From contig JAWNGF010000001.1 of assembly GCA_037039685.1 (NCBI GenBank), forward strand, positions 5,704,001-5,768,000: 64,000 bases of DNA. The letters are read 5' to 3'. Position numbers and translations under genes: made by a program. The notes below the pieces were generated by a model, which was not told where the DNA came from, did not search any database, and saw nothing but the letters and a program-made list of their open reading frames with translations. Positions 1 through 9,697 of this stretch are shown in pieces (the stretch's first letter is position 1; every line of letters starts with the position of its first letter). This DNA comes from Ceratobasidium sp. AG-K (Eukaryota; Basidiomycota; Agaricomycetes; Cantharellales; Ceratobasidiaceae).

Positions 1-2274
1 TTCACTTGAATCACTTAGCGTCATCGGACTCCAGTCTGTTTGTTGTACAAGGCCCTCTCCCATTTCAGTTTAACTGAAGCATAGTGTATAGCCCCAAGCG
101 CTAGTACTACTTGACTACTGTAGCCGACTCGCGGATACACGCCATCCATTTCACGCTGCAAGCTAAGCAAATACGGCGTTCACAAATGCAAACGTGTCAC
201 TGTGGGGATTTCCTTACTCAACATACGCGCTCATGACCACCCTGAATTGTATAGGTCTAAATTAAGCAGGGTAGGTGGCCCGGGGTGACCGATCAACCAC
301 AGGGTCATTCATCCTTGGATAGCATTCGCAACACATCAACTCGATTACTTTTGTAATAAACTGCACTACCGCCTCGCGTTCTGGAATTTAGTAGCATGGC
401 TTTTATATCGATCGCACCTCGTACTTCGTTGAAATTATCACGCCCAACATCCTAGGAGTAACCAAGACAGACAGATTCATCAACAGAACCGGGGAAGGGT
501 ACGATGTTGCAGCCATTGCACCGCCTAGCGGTTCTAATCAGCAAGCCGATCGATAACTGCAACAATCATTTCATCCTGACATCAGCTGATTTGAATATAT
601 GCGTCATTTACATGCTTGGACGTAGCGACGCGTCCGGCCGAGGAAATCCACCACCCAGAGCGAGCGCTTCCGCTTAGCATTCTTGCTATGGTCGCGGTCA
701 GAGCGTCGTATATGGCTGGCCTAGAAGTCATCACGAGTACCATGACGAATGCACCAATTCCAGAACTGTACTGTCAAGATTCGCGTCATCAGCGTAATGG
801 TATTCCATGTACGACCACGCTAACTTATCTCCTATGTTTCACTGTTTGCCGTAAGTTTGCTCACGTTTTAACTCTGTTTATATTCCAACAAGTTCCTCTG
901 CATTTCAGACACTTGGCGGGCAGAGCTCGCTTCACTCGAGGCTAGGCCACGCCCTGCTCTAGGTGAATTACCGGTTGGTTAAGTACGCACCCTGGGTTGG
1001 GTCCTAAGCACCAGATGCGCACCGGCCGCCCCACACCTCTTGTTACTCGACCTTTTCAAGGCGCGTCGCTTAATAGATATGTCCTTGCCGCTCTTGGTTA
1101 CCTGTACATTCAATCCACGGCCCTTCAAGTAAGCCAGAGAGAGCTGAAATTAGCTACTTGCCACGCGTCCACGCCTCGATCGTGTTGAGCATGATCACTA
1201 GGTGCCATACCTTCCTGCGTATTTCCTGCTAGTCTACATCCCAGTAGGGTGCCTCTTGGCGCGGGGGCATGATAGTCTCGAATCATTACCGAACCTAAGC
1301 CGTGCCAGTCCGGCCGATGCGGGATGCTTGAAAGTATTGTCTTCTTATGTTGGACTCTTCAGGTTGATATATTTACAACTCCCCATTTGTGATGCCAGTC
1401 GAAGCAAGCAAGGTGTCACTCGAATGGCGGATCGCACAAGTAGGCTGACATAGAACACTCGTAGAACCCGGCCAATATGAATTATGTTTGTGATGTGGTT
1501 GGAATTGAAGCGAGCTCTTTGCTCGGTTATTGGGTTACTCGAGGCAACTTTGTCTCGAGAATGCAGAGTGTTGTTTCCGGCGTTGTGGAATAACCATGGT
1601 AAGCGTCCGAGCGTACCCTGCAATCCACTCGTCCAAATCTATGCGCGATAGCTTGATTGCCCGCGCTACGCGAGAAGCACGCGCGTTGACAGGGATTGTC
1701 GCCACGTCGTATCAAATTCAGGTAAGGTGCGATGTTCGCTGTCACTTTTCCGCATGACGTCACGTTTTTTTTGACAGCTGGGGCGTTCCAGTGGTGTAGG
1801 AGGAGGCAAAAAGTTTGTCACCCTATTTCTAGTGCATCGTTGGTGACAGCAACCGTGGCAGAGAGGACAATCAGCGCGACCGAAGCTGATGTCCGGCATA
1901 TCAAAGCTGCCCATATGCGACCCCGGAGCAACCATCATGGAGCGGGTGGAAGTCACCCTCATTGGCTGTTAGCCCCCTTCGCGAAGATATATCCGTGGAA
2001 ATATGCTTCTTTACACCGCAAAGATTTACTTTTCCATCCTTACGAATTCTTTCTGGCAAATGGGGGTGTGTTCTCTCGTTTCAGTCTCGCCGAGTCCGGC
2101 ATAACTTCGCACAGTATAAGAGAGTGTTGGGTAGCAACCACCAGAACTCATCCCCCTCTCCTAGTTCTCTCTCTCAGCGACTCTTGTCTGCTTAATCGTC
2201 CTTTCAGGCGTACTCTCTCCCTCAACCCACACAGTCTTTTCAGAACTCCTGCATCCCTGCATCCCGCAGCAAAA
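1..2274. other. intergenic region without a convincing gene
   Basis: I see no open frame with recognisable protein similarity, splice-consistent exons or RNA gene here. The short frames present on both strands have no consistent codon pattern. The last ~170 bases (from about 2110) look like the promoter of the PriA-like gene: a TATA-like tataag at 2115-2120 followed by a CT-rich stretch to about 2240. Decayed transposon sequence cannot be excluded without a search. Confidence 0.5.
2115..2240 (+). promoter_or_regulatory. probable core promoter of the PriA-like gene
   Basis: A TATA-like element, tataag, lies at 2115-2120. It is followed by a pyrimidine-rich tract (about 2150-2240, many ctctc and tcctc runs) that ends 35 bases before the ATG at 2275. 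CT-rich tracts just upstream of the start are common near transcription starts of strongly expressed fungal genes. The assignment rests on sequence pattern and position only. Confidence 0.4.
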
Positions 2275-3183
2275 ATGAAATCCTTTGCTACTATCGTTGC
2301 CTTCTCCGCAGCTCTCGCCGGCTTCGCGGCAGCACAACCTGCCCTGGAGTCCCGCACTTACGGCCACAACAACAATAACCAGTGTGGTGACGGTAAATTC
2401 TGGGTAAGTTGGGCTATTTTTAGCCCCGAAACCCATGTATGCTGACGCTTCTATGAAAGTACGGCAAATTCAACACCTGCCTCCAGTACGGACGTCCCAA
2501 GAACCCTCCCACTCCTCCGTAAGTCCTGTCTTATCAAAGTCTGACCCGGTGATTAAACTTTCTACAGTCGCTCTCGTGACTGCCCTCCGAGCAAATGGTA
2601 CTGGGACAACAAGCAAGGCTGCTGCTCTCCTGAGGAACCCGACGTTCCTGAGGAGCCCACTTGCAAGAAGGGCTACTCGTGGTCCAAAGGCTCCTGGTGC
2701 TGCGAGGAGAACACTCCTCCACCTTCTACTACCACCCGCTCTTCGCCTTCGCAGACCCCAGTATACGGCGGCAATAACAATGGTGGAGGATCTTACGGTG
2801 GCAACAACAACGGTGGTGGATCTTACAACAACGGCCACTGGAAGGCGAAGCGCGCTCACACCAGCCGTCACGCCGAGCTCTGTCCTGCCAAGTTGACTGC
2901 TTGCCCTGTTTCCGGCGCTTCCTCCTTCAACAAGTCGTCTGACTACGAGTGGTAAGCGCTCTCGCGCCCTCTGCTCTGAACAAGTACTCACCTGTTGATT
3001 AGTCTTGATCCCCTTGAGGATCTCCGCTCTTGCGGTGGTTGCGCTTCCCTTGGCCAGGGTCAAGATTGCACTGCCATTCCTCACTCTTGGAACGTTGGCT
3101 GCGTGTCTGGTAGATGCGAGGTATTCACCTGCGCACCTGGATACGAAACCTCGTTCGACGGCAAGACATGTGTTCCTCTATAG
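2275..3183 (+). CDS. PriA-like secreted cysteine-rich protein
   Basis: Four exons (2275-2403, 2460-2518, 2568-2951, 3003-3183) join in phase to give about 250 residues. The N-terminus MKSFATIVAFSAALAGFAAA is a classic signal peptide. The mature part has many cysteines, often paired (GCC, WCCEE, SCGGCASLG, VGCVSGRCEVFTC), and a Gly/Asn-rich linker (YGGNNNGGGS repeated twice) around residues 130-155. The C-terminal block ending in GYETSFDGKTC is the hallmark of the basidiomycete PriA family, named for a fruiting-primordium gene of Lentinula. Function in the family is not established; the protein should be exported and disulfide-bonded. Intron borders are all GT-AG. No neighbour suggests a pathway. 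The family call is from recognition of the C-terminal motif; secretion is inferred from the signal peptide. Confidence 0.85.
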
Positions 3184-3945
3184 ATCACCTCGTACTTTGT
3201 CTATAGAGATAGATTCATGATTTCTTGCGGTTTTCCTCACTTTTTTTTGGATAACCTATATTGCTTTTTTTTGGATACATTATCGGTCGACTGTTCGACT
3301 GTGATGGACTTTTAGTACTGTACGCTGCGCACAACGCGATTTGCATGGACTTGGCATTTCTCTGAAGTTGCGTTTATTTTACGAGTAATGCCACGAATGC
3401 TTTTCATATTCCCTCGTTACCATATCGGAGTGGCATACGCGGTGTTGCCGAATCGGATACATTGTTGCCTTGTGCATATAGACTTACATGCGCACGGTTT
3501 GTTCTTAGCACACATATGCTTCATAGGTTTCACAATCCCATGCATTCCTCAAGCCAGCCCCTGCAGTGTGCGCTACAGGCATTGTGAACATGCATAAAGG
3601 TATGGTCGTCAAGTGCAATGACGCGGTGATGAGCCTCCCTTGGCCATCCGATGCGATTTGTGCCGGACGCCGATCATATGGCGTCTCCCACGGCAAGGAA
3701 GTCACCTCGGACACGGCATTTGTCAGGGGGAAATAGCCGGGTGGAGGCTGACCAAGTCAATTTGACTGTATCGGGGACATGAGTTTCTACTGTATCGTCT
3801 CTCTCATCTCCACTGCTTCACCACGGTCGACAATATTTACGCGCAATCCCTACTCAAAGTGGTCAAGTTTCCATCTGGGAAAATCGTCGCCTGACACTAC
3901 CATAGAACTACTAGCAATACTTGCAAAGTGTTCATCTCTCTCGGG
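3184..3945. other. intergenic region between PriA-like and F-box genes
   Basis: This stretch holds the 3' flank of the PriA-like gene, with T-runs at about 3241-3248 and 3266-3273, and the upstream region of the F-box gene. The small frames in it show no recognisable domain. I see no RNA gene or repeat. Confidence 0.5.
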
Positions 3946-5985
3946 ATGGCCGACGTCATTTCCCCAAGTCCTCCTCGCACGACCAGTCTACTCGATCTCC
4001 CTCCCGAGGTACTAGCGATCGTAGTATGGAAACTCTCTCCGGTCTCACTTGCTCGCTTCTCTCAAGCTTGTCGCGTTCTGCACAATTACGTTGAAAGCTT
4101 GGGTCAACTAGTCTGGAAGGATATGTTCCTCCGCGACTGGGATGATCCTCGACTTGCTGACGAAGCGATCATGGCTATTAGAGCGCCCGAGTTCTTTGCA
4201 TCTCCTCTCATATCGACGAGCGACGAACAATTATCACCCTTATCAAATCTTTCGTCGATCGAATCGAAGCGCGAGGGAAAGCGCCCTGCTGCCGATGGTG
4301 CTGAGTTCCGGTGGCGAGACGAGGTCCGGAGACGAATCGAAACGGCAACATTTTTAGCCCGATTCGGGCAGAGCTTCAACGAAGGGACGGACGAGCTGTC
4401 AGCGCGACGCACCAATAGCTTGCTTACTGTCCTTTCCACACTCGCTACTACACCACCAGCCTCACACGGCTTCACTAGTTCGAAGAACGTTGCATGGGTG
4501 GAAAGGCTACTTTCCCCAGGCAGATTCAACCCTAACTTCATTGTTCGCCACTTTCTGCACGATCCAGACACCAAACAGTCCTTGACACCCGAGCGGCAGC
4601 TCACAGCCAAATTTCAAGTGCATTTTTTCAGCCCCAGACACCTACTTACATCTAGCAAGGCACAACTTTCCCGGCTCAACGCTCGAGCATATGTATACAA
4701 CATTCGCAACTATCGGCAGGAAGGCTGGCACGGGCCATGGGTCTTGGAAGATGGCCTTATGCAACCAAATTGGATCCACTTGGCCGCCTGCCAACGGGTA
4801 ATCATGGAGAATTTGACACAGCGGCAGATGGTTGGGCACACGTATCCTGCACCTCCAACAGGGCCCGAGGCAACATGGGGACAGGGTGCCAAAGCAATGG
4901 CGACTGCGCGTAAAGCCAATCCATCTCGTGTCAACGAGAACGGATTCAACGACTGGGCGGGGGTAGAGGGAATATGGCGAAGGCTGGTGTGCTTTATGGA
5001 TTATCGAGATTTCCATGGTATGTCATATCGACAAGTATCGGTAATGAGATACTAATCATCCGTGCAGAGTATAATGTAAGCCTTCATAGCTGACCTATGG
5101 TGTCCCATCAGGTCCCTAAGATATTCCGCTTTCAGGTGCATGGTCAACGAACATCTGGAGGACTAGACACATCTATATTGTGGGTCTACTGGCGCATATA
5201 CTCGACGCATACACTCACAGTTTATGCAGCAAACAAAAACATTTCAATGAGGCGACTAGGATAATCACGATGACACTCAAGATCACACGCTCTGAGCCCA
5301 GTGATCCGCCATTCGAGCACCGACCACGACTCTGGTTTGAAGGCGTGAGCGTGGCAAACGACACAATGATCAGCGTTGTACACGGGTTTGTATGCATGAC
5401 GGATAGTGGATACGTCAGGTGGCATCTCGTAAGTTTCGCACTGCGTTTCTAACCCTGGTTACTGAACTAGTCTAGGTGACGCGTTATGACACAGATGATC
5501 GTTGGGTCACAGAAGCAGTACAGGCAAGTCAGACTCGCCATCCAAGCTAGAAGTGTGCTAAGTTTGGGTGTACGCGTGGATAGATTGGGGACGCGGGGTC
5601 GGCGGCGGGATTCATCGGTACCTGGACCGGGAACCACCACGAGCCAGACGACCCTGCGGGACCGACCTGGCTCTGGAAAGTTGCGGATGTGTCAGAGATT
5701 CCGTCCGAGGAGCGGCGACGCGGCATGGGCTACGAGGGCTGGGTATTCCCTGATGTGTTTTTCAACAATGGGTTTGGGTTCGCCGAAAGCGATGATGACG
5801 ACGAGGACGACGACGAAGGCGAAGAAAATCACAGTGACGATGACATGGAGCTGGAGGTGTACAGCGAAGGAGATAGCGAAGAGGGCGGGGATGAAGATGA
5901 CGAAAGTAGTTCGTCCGATGGGACTGGATATGCACTCCCTTCCACAATACCGCCCCTCCAACCTCTCAGCTCTTTATACGATTAA
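3946..5985 (+). CDS. F-box protein with acidic C-terminal tail
   Basis: Six exons (3946-5017, 5068-5075, 5136-5179, 5230-5428, 5476-5523, 5584-5985) join in phase to about 590 residues. The ATG at 3946 gives MADVISPSP. An F-box follows at residues ~15-65 (SLLDLPPEVLAIVVWKLSP...), so the protein should bind Skp1 in an SCF ubiquitin ligase and recruit an unknown substrate through its C-terminal part. That part carries a fungal F-box-associated block (FNEATRIITMTLKI, WVTEAVQIGDAGSAAG, GTWTGNHHEPDDPAGP). The tail (residues ~520-566) is extremely rich in Asp/Glu. Two oddities are supported by frame continuity: exon 2 is only 8 nt, and intron 5 uses a GC donor (gcaagt). The F-box call is firm; the substrate is unknown. 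Confidence 0.85.
5068..5075 (+). other. 8-nt micro-exon of the F-box gene
   Basis: The bases agtataat lie between an acceptor (cgtgcag, ending 5067) and a donor (gtaag, from 5076). Joined to the final g of exon 1 (5017) they encode E-Y-N and keep frame into the exon at 5136 (VHGQRTSGG). Skipping it would shift the frame by 8 nt. RNA evidence is not available here. Confidence 0.65.
5524..5583 (+). other. GC-AG intron in the F-box gene
   Basis: The exon ends TEAVQ and the intron opens with gcaagt, the usual consensus of non-canonical GC donors, and closes at gatag. Removing 60 nt restores frame into IGDAGSAAGFIGTWTG. No GT donor nearby gives the same frame. Confidence 0.65.
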
Positions 5986-6107
5986 TTCATCGGAGTCTCA
6001 CGCTTTATGTCGCTTCTTGAGTTGCGTAATATGTAATAGGGAATATATCCACAGGCATGTATGTACTATGCAAAAGCTGAACGAGTAACTGAAGGACAAA
6101 AGCAAAA

Positions 6108-8505
6108 CTAGTCATTCTTTTCCGCCTGGTAAGCCTCTAGAGCCTCTTTGAATGTGTTCACCAGAGCCTCGGCATCAGTCTCAGCCTTGACCTTGACCCG
6201 GTACAACATTGGGTGGCCTTGGTCATCTGTGGCAGTAAACCTCACCAGACCTTTTGGCTCCAAGACAGGATTCATCTGGTCAAAGAGTCCACAGTTCTAC
6301 AAACTAGTTAGCGGAGGCACACGAGCCAGAATCAAACAACTCACTAGGACCACTCGTCCAGTCCCTTCGAGACGATGCAAAATCCGCCGCTTCCTGGTCT
6401 CACGATCAAACTTGATCTTGAACTGCCCAATCCCAACGCCAACCCACGCCTGCTTGTAGAACCTCAGCACCCGCGCGCGAGCAGTGTACAACGTGTCTTC
6501 GTTCTCTCACCCGCCCCAGCGGTTTGGGCCTTGTCTGTATCTTCCTCCTCGGGTTCGCCCTCTTTGGGCTTGTCCTTTTCTTCGTCCGAGTTGGAAGGCC
6601 CCGTTTCGGATTTAGGCGTGGCCTCGCCAGAGGTTGGGCCTGTGACGCTATTGCCAAAGGGGAAGGACGTGGGTTCTTTGCGTGGAGGGCTGTTTCCAAA
6701 CGAGAACCCAACCGAGCTTCCAGGGCGTGGCGTGGCGTTGTTCTTTGGCGATCCGGCACCGAACGCAAACGGTGTGTACCAGGTGTGGAGAGAGGGTCGT
6801 GAACGCGAATGGTTTGGTCGAAGGTGGGACGGAGGAGCCGGCGCTAGTGGTCGTAGAGACGGGGGGACTGGGCGCTGCACTCGAGCCAAAGCCAGAAAAG
6901 CCGCCGGTGTTGGAAGTATTGAAGCTAAAAGGTTTGGCGTCTGGTTTTGTCGTCGTAGAGCCAAAGGGTGTGCTCGTGCCAGACCCAAATGTGAATGCGG
7001 GCTTGGGGGCGGACCCTCCAAAGACGTTGGTCGAAGGCTTTTCTTTCTCTTCAGACGCGGCGGGTTTGGGAGTAGATGCGTTGCTCTTGGTGGCGGAGAT
7101 CTCAAATGGATTAGGCTCGCGTGCTCCGGGCAAGGGCGATGGGGTGGGTGTTGCCTCTGGTACCGCGCCCAAAGCAGAGGTAAAGGGAGCAGGCTTTTTG
7201 GGCGAAGGGGGTTCGACCGGAGGGGTGGCGGCAGGGGTAACAAGAGGCGGGTTCGTCGATCCAAAGCCAAGTGGCTTGCTAGTCGGCAAGCCCAGTCCAA
7301 ACGACGGAGGTTTCGACGTCCCGGTACCAGTCGACAGAGTGTTAGACCCAAATGAAAACGGCGAGTCCTTGGCACTCGACGAAGAGCTCACACCAAACCC
7401 AAACGCGGGTTTGGTTTCGGCTGGCTTGGTTTCGGTGGGTAGAGGCGCCTCGGCCGTCTTTTTGGCCTGCTCGTAGTCCTTGACGACCTTTTCCCTAAAC
7501 TCCTGATACTGCTTGAACGAGACGCTCAAGTCGCAGAACATGTCGGCCTCGATGGATTTTTTGAGGTTTTCTGAAAACGCATGGTTGAGTCCGCGCAGGG
7601 AGGTCCAGTACGTGAGCGCAGCGGTCGTATCGGACTTGGACTCGGAAGCTGCTTTGGGCGCTTCGGGTTTGGGAGTAGAGGTGGCTGCTGTGGTGGTGGT
7701 GGGTTTGACTGTACCAAATCCTGCAAAGTTGCCGAAACGAGGGGGCTGGATAGTTGTTAGTGCATTAATATCAGTAAGGGAAGGTTTGCTTACTTCGGCG
7801 GGTTTACTCTCAACAGGAGCATCAGTTTTAGCAGCTGGGGCAGGGGGGGCTCCGAATCCAGTAAACGCAGCAAAACGTGGGGCCTACACATGTACATGTT
7901 AGCATGCCTAGTCCACACCTAGTCCAACTACGTCATTTACCTCGGCAGGTTTGGGGGCTGCTGCGGCCGTTACGGGAGCGGCTGCAGACGCACCAAAGCC
8001 GGTGAATCCGCCAAAGCGTGGCGCCTAGGAGGATGGTCGGTTAGCAATGGTCGGGTCGCAAAAAAAATCCCAGCATACCTCTGGTTTTGTCTCTGTAGGC
8101 GCGGCTGGCGTGGTACCGAATCCACCAAAGCCTGAAAATGTGGGTTTGGAACTTGGTTCCGCCTGGGTAAACGTTAGCAATAGTCGTACATAATAATACC
8201 TGAGGCTTACGGATGAACCATTGGATGAGGCGCTCGAGGTAGCGAGCGGTGTAGCTCCCTTGCGTTTTGGGAGGCCCCTCATTCTGTTGGTGCGGGTTCA
8301 GTAAATATCAAAGAGAGAAATTGAGAAACACAAGACGTACGGTCGACTGGCGAGAACGGTTGGGTCCGCCTTGGTCATACCGACTCTAACCTCCTACGAA
8401 ACGCAACATAAAGAGCTGTAGAGTAGACACAGCTATTCCACTAACCTCCTCTCCCTCGCTATCATCATCTCGTGTGATCTGGTGCTCGGAGGATCGCTTG
8501 GCCAT
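6108..8505 (-). CDS. Nup50/Nup2-type nucleoporin with FG repeats and Ran-binding domain
   Basis: The start at 8505 gives MAKRSSEDQITRDDDSEGEE, which matches the importin-alpha-binding N-terminus of Nup50/Nup2. Small exons each carrying an FG unit follow (RFGGFTGFG, RFAAFTGFG, RFGNFAGFG), then a conserved helical segment near 7530-7640 and a long FG/Ser/Pro-rich region. The C-terminus is a RanBP1-type domain (DTLYTARARVLRFYKQAW ... RVVL, then NCGLFDQMNPVLEPKG after an intron) ending at the stop at 6108. The protein would sit at the nuclear basket, bind Ran-GTP and help recycle importin alpha. Two frame breaks are visible: one between 6773 and 6795 and one near 6503-6512. The second returns to the original frame, so both flanks are in one frame and only ~270 nt between them are shifted. 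These are probably indels in the assembly. Confidence 0.85.
7794..8162 (-). repeat. tandem FG-repeat exons of the nucleoporin
   Basis: Three successive phase-0 exons (8079-8162, 84 nt; 7941-8024, 84 nt; 7794-7883, 90 nt) each encode one unit of the form (A/K)P-x-F-x-(G/A)-F-(T/G)-GFG followed by a Pro/Ala/Thr linker and ending KP(A)E. The next exon upstream of 7748 begins with a fourth unit, PPRFGNFAGFG. One exon equals one repeat, with small introns between, as expected for exon duplication. Confidence 0.75.
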
Positions 8506-8627
8506 AGTGTGGTGGGGTGATGCAAAGGTTCAACTTGCCCCACGGCGCTTACCTAGACTCCTTGGTTTGGGCGCTTAACTCTCCCCGCGACACGTCCAAA
8601 AAGTCCCCTACGTTTTGCTCTACACTA
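8506..8627. promoter_or_regulatory. short bidirectional promoter, Nup50 / Erv25
   Basis: Only 122 bases separate the two divergent start codons (8505 on minus, 8628 on plus). Core promoter elements for both genes must lie here or inside the flanking 5' regions. I see no clear TATA box. Confidence 0.5.
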
Positions 8628-9441
8628 ATGACGATGTTACGACGACCGTTCTCGCTATCCGTTCTACTACTCGCACTCTTAATAGCTCCTCTGCAAACGA
8701 CAGCTATCAAATTCGCTCTTCCGGCATCTAAAAATCCAGTTGAGAAATGTATCTGGAACGCGGCGCACGATGGCGCGCTCATGGTGATCACTGCTAATCT
8801 TGGGCCGGGAGAGAATCAACGGGTTGACATTCGAGTCGTGGACCGCTCGGAGCACCAGCACCTGTACTTGAGCAAAAAGGATATCAGGACGGAGACTCGA
8901 CTGGCGATTACCGCACATGGAGAGGGGGATGTGGGAATTTGTTTCAAGAATACGTTGACTGGCAGTAAGTGGAATGGTTGAGAATGTGGGCGCGACTGAC
9001 GCTTCGTTGGAATAGCTGTAATTGCGGCTGACCAGGCGAGGGTGGTTGATTTGGATGTCGATATTGGTGCGGATGCCGTGGACTACAAGTGAGTACTACG
9101 AGTTGGAAATCTCAGATATTAACGTGTCTTGGCAGTGCTATTGCGAACCAAGAGTCGCTATCAGGGCTGGAGACGGAGATGCGAAAATTAGAGGCGGTGG
9201 TACAGGAAATTACAGAGGAGTTCGGCTACCTGAAGCGCAGGGAAATGCGCATGAGGGATACAAATGGTGAGACCCTAGTCCGAGGACTTGTCCCGTTCGG
9301 TTGTCTGATGCCCCGACAGAGTCCACGCAACGAAGGGTTGTCAACTTTGCTTGGGTTACGATTGTGGCTCTCCTTGCGCTGGGCGCATGGCAGATTGTGC
9401 ACTTGAGGAACTTTTTCCGACGAAAGTACCTAATTGACTGA
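8628..9441 (+). CDS. ERV25: p24 family cargo receptor, Erv25 type
   Basis: Four exons (8628-8964, 9016-9088, 9136-9266, 9320-9441) give about 220 residues, the normal p24 length. A signal peptide (LSVLLLALLIAPLQTTAIKF) is followed by a GOLD domain with the two expected cysteines (EKCIWNA and VGICFKN), a coiled-coil (LETEMRKLEAVVQEITEEF) and one C-terminal membrane helix (VTIVALLALGAWQIVHL). The short tail FFRRKYLID has the FF motif used for COPII binding and an end like Erv25/TMED10. The protein would cycle between ER and Golgi and select cargo, including GPI proteins. I chose the ATG at 8628 because the signal peptide starts right after it. Confidence 0.9.
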
Positions 9442-9697
9442 GAGTAGAGTAGCTACATGCATATGATTGTTTGTTAAACCGGCCTCTGAATGTCCGTGAC
9501 GAATGGGGCGTAGCTGCGGTTCGAGATGCTTACGTGATTGGTCTGGGCTTTATTTAAATACGACGGTTGGAATGGTTGCCATCGTGGCTGATGTCCTGCA
9601 CGTCCAATTAGGTGCATCTACAGACCTCGTTCATCCTCCACCACAACCTTGTCGACCGTCGCTGGTCGTCGTCGTCATTCTTTTTCCCTCGCTCGCT

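Noticed and set aside
1732..2445. Plus-strand 237-codon frame running into the PriA-like gene
   Set aside because: It only continues into the signal-peptide exon by chance. The real start is the ATG at 2275 with a signal peptide; the upstream part has no similarity and contains the promoter-like elements.
6375..7476. Long open frames on the plus strand across the nucleoporin (264 and 326 codons)
   Set aside because: They lie antisense to the FG/Ser/Pro-rich minus-strand gene. GC-rich low-complexity sequence gives open antisense frames, and they show no known domain.
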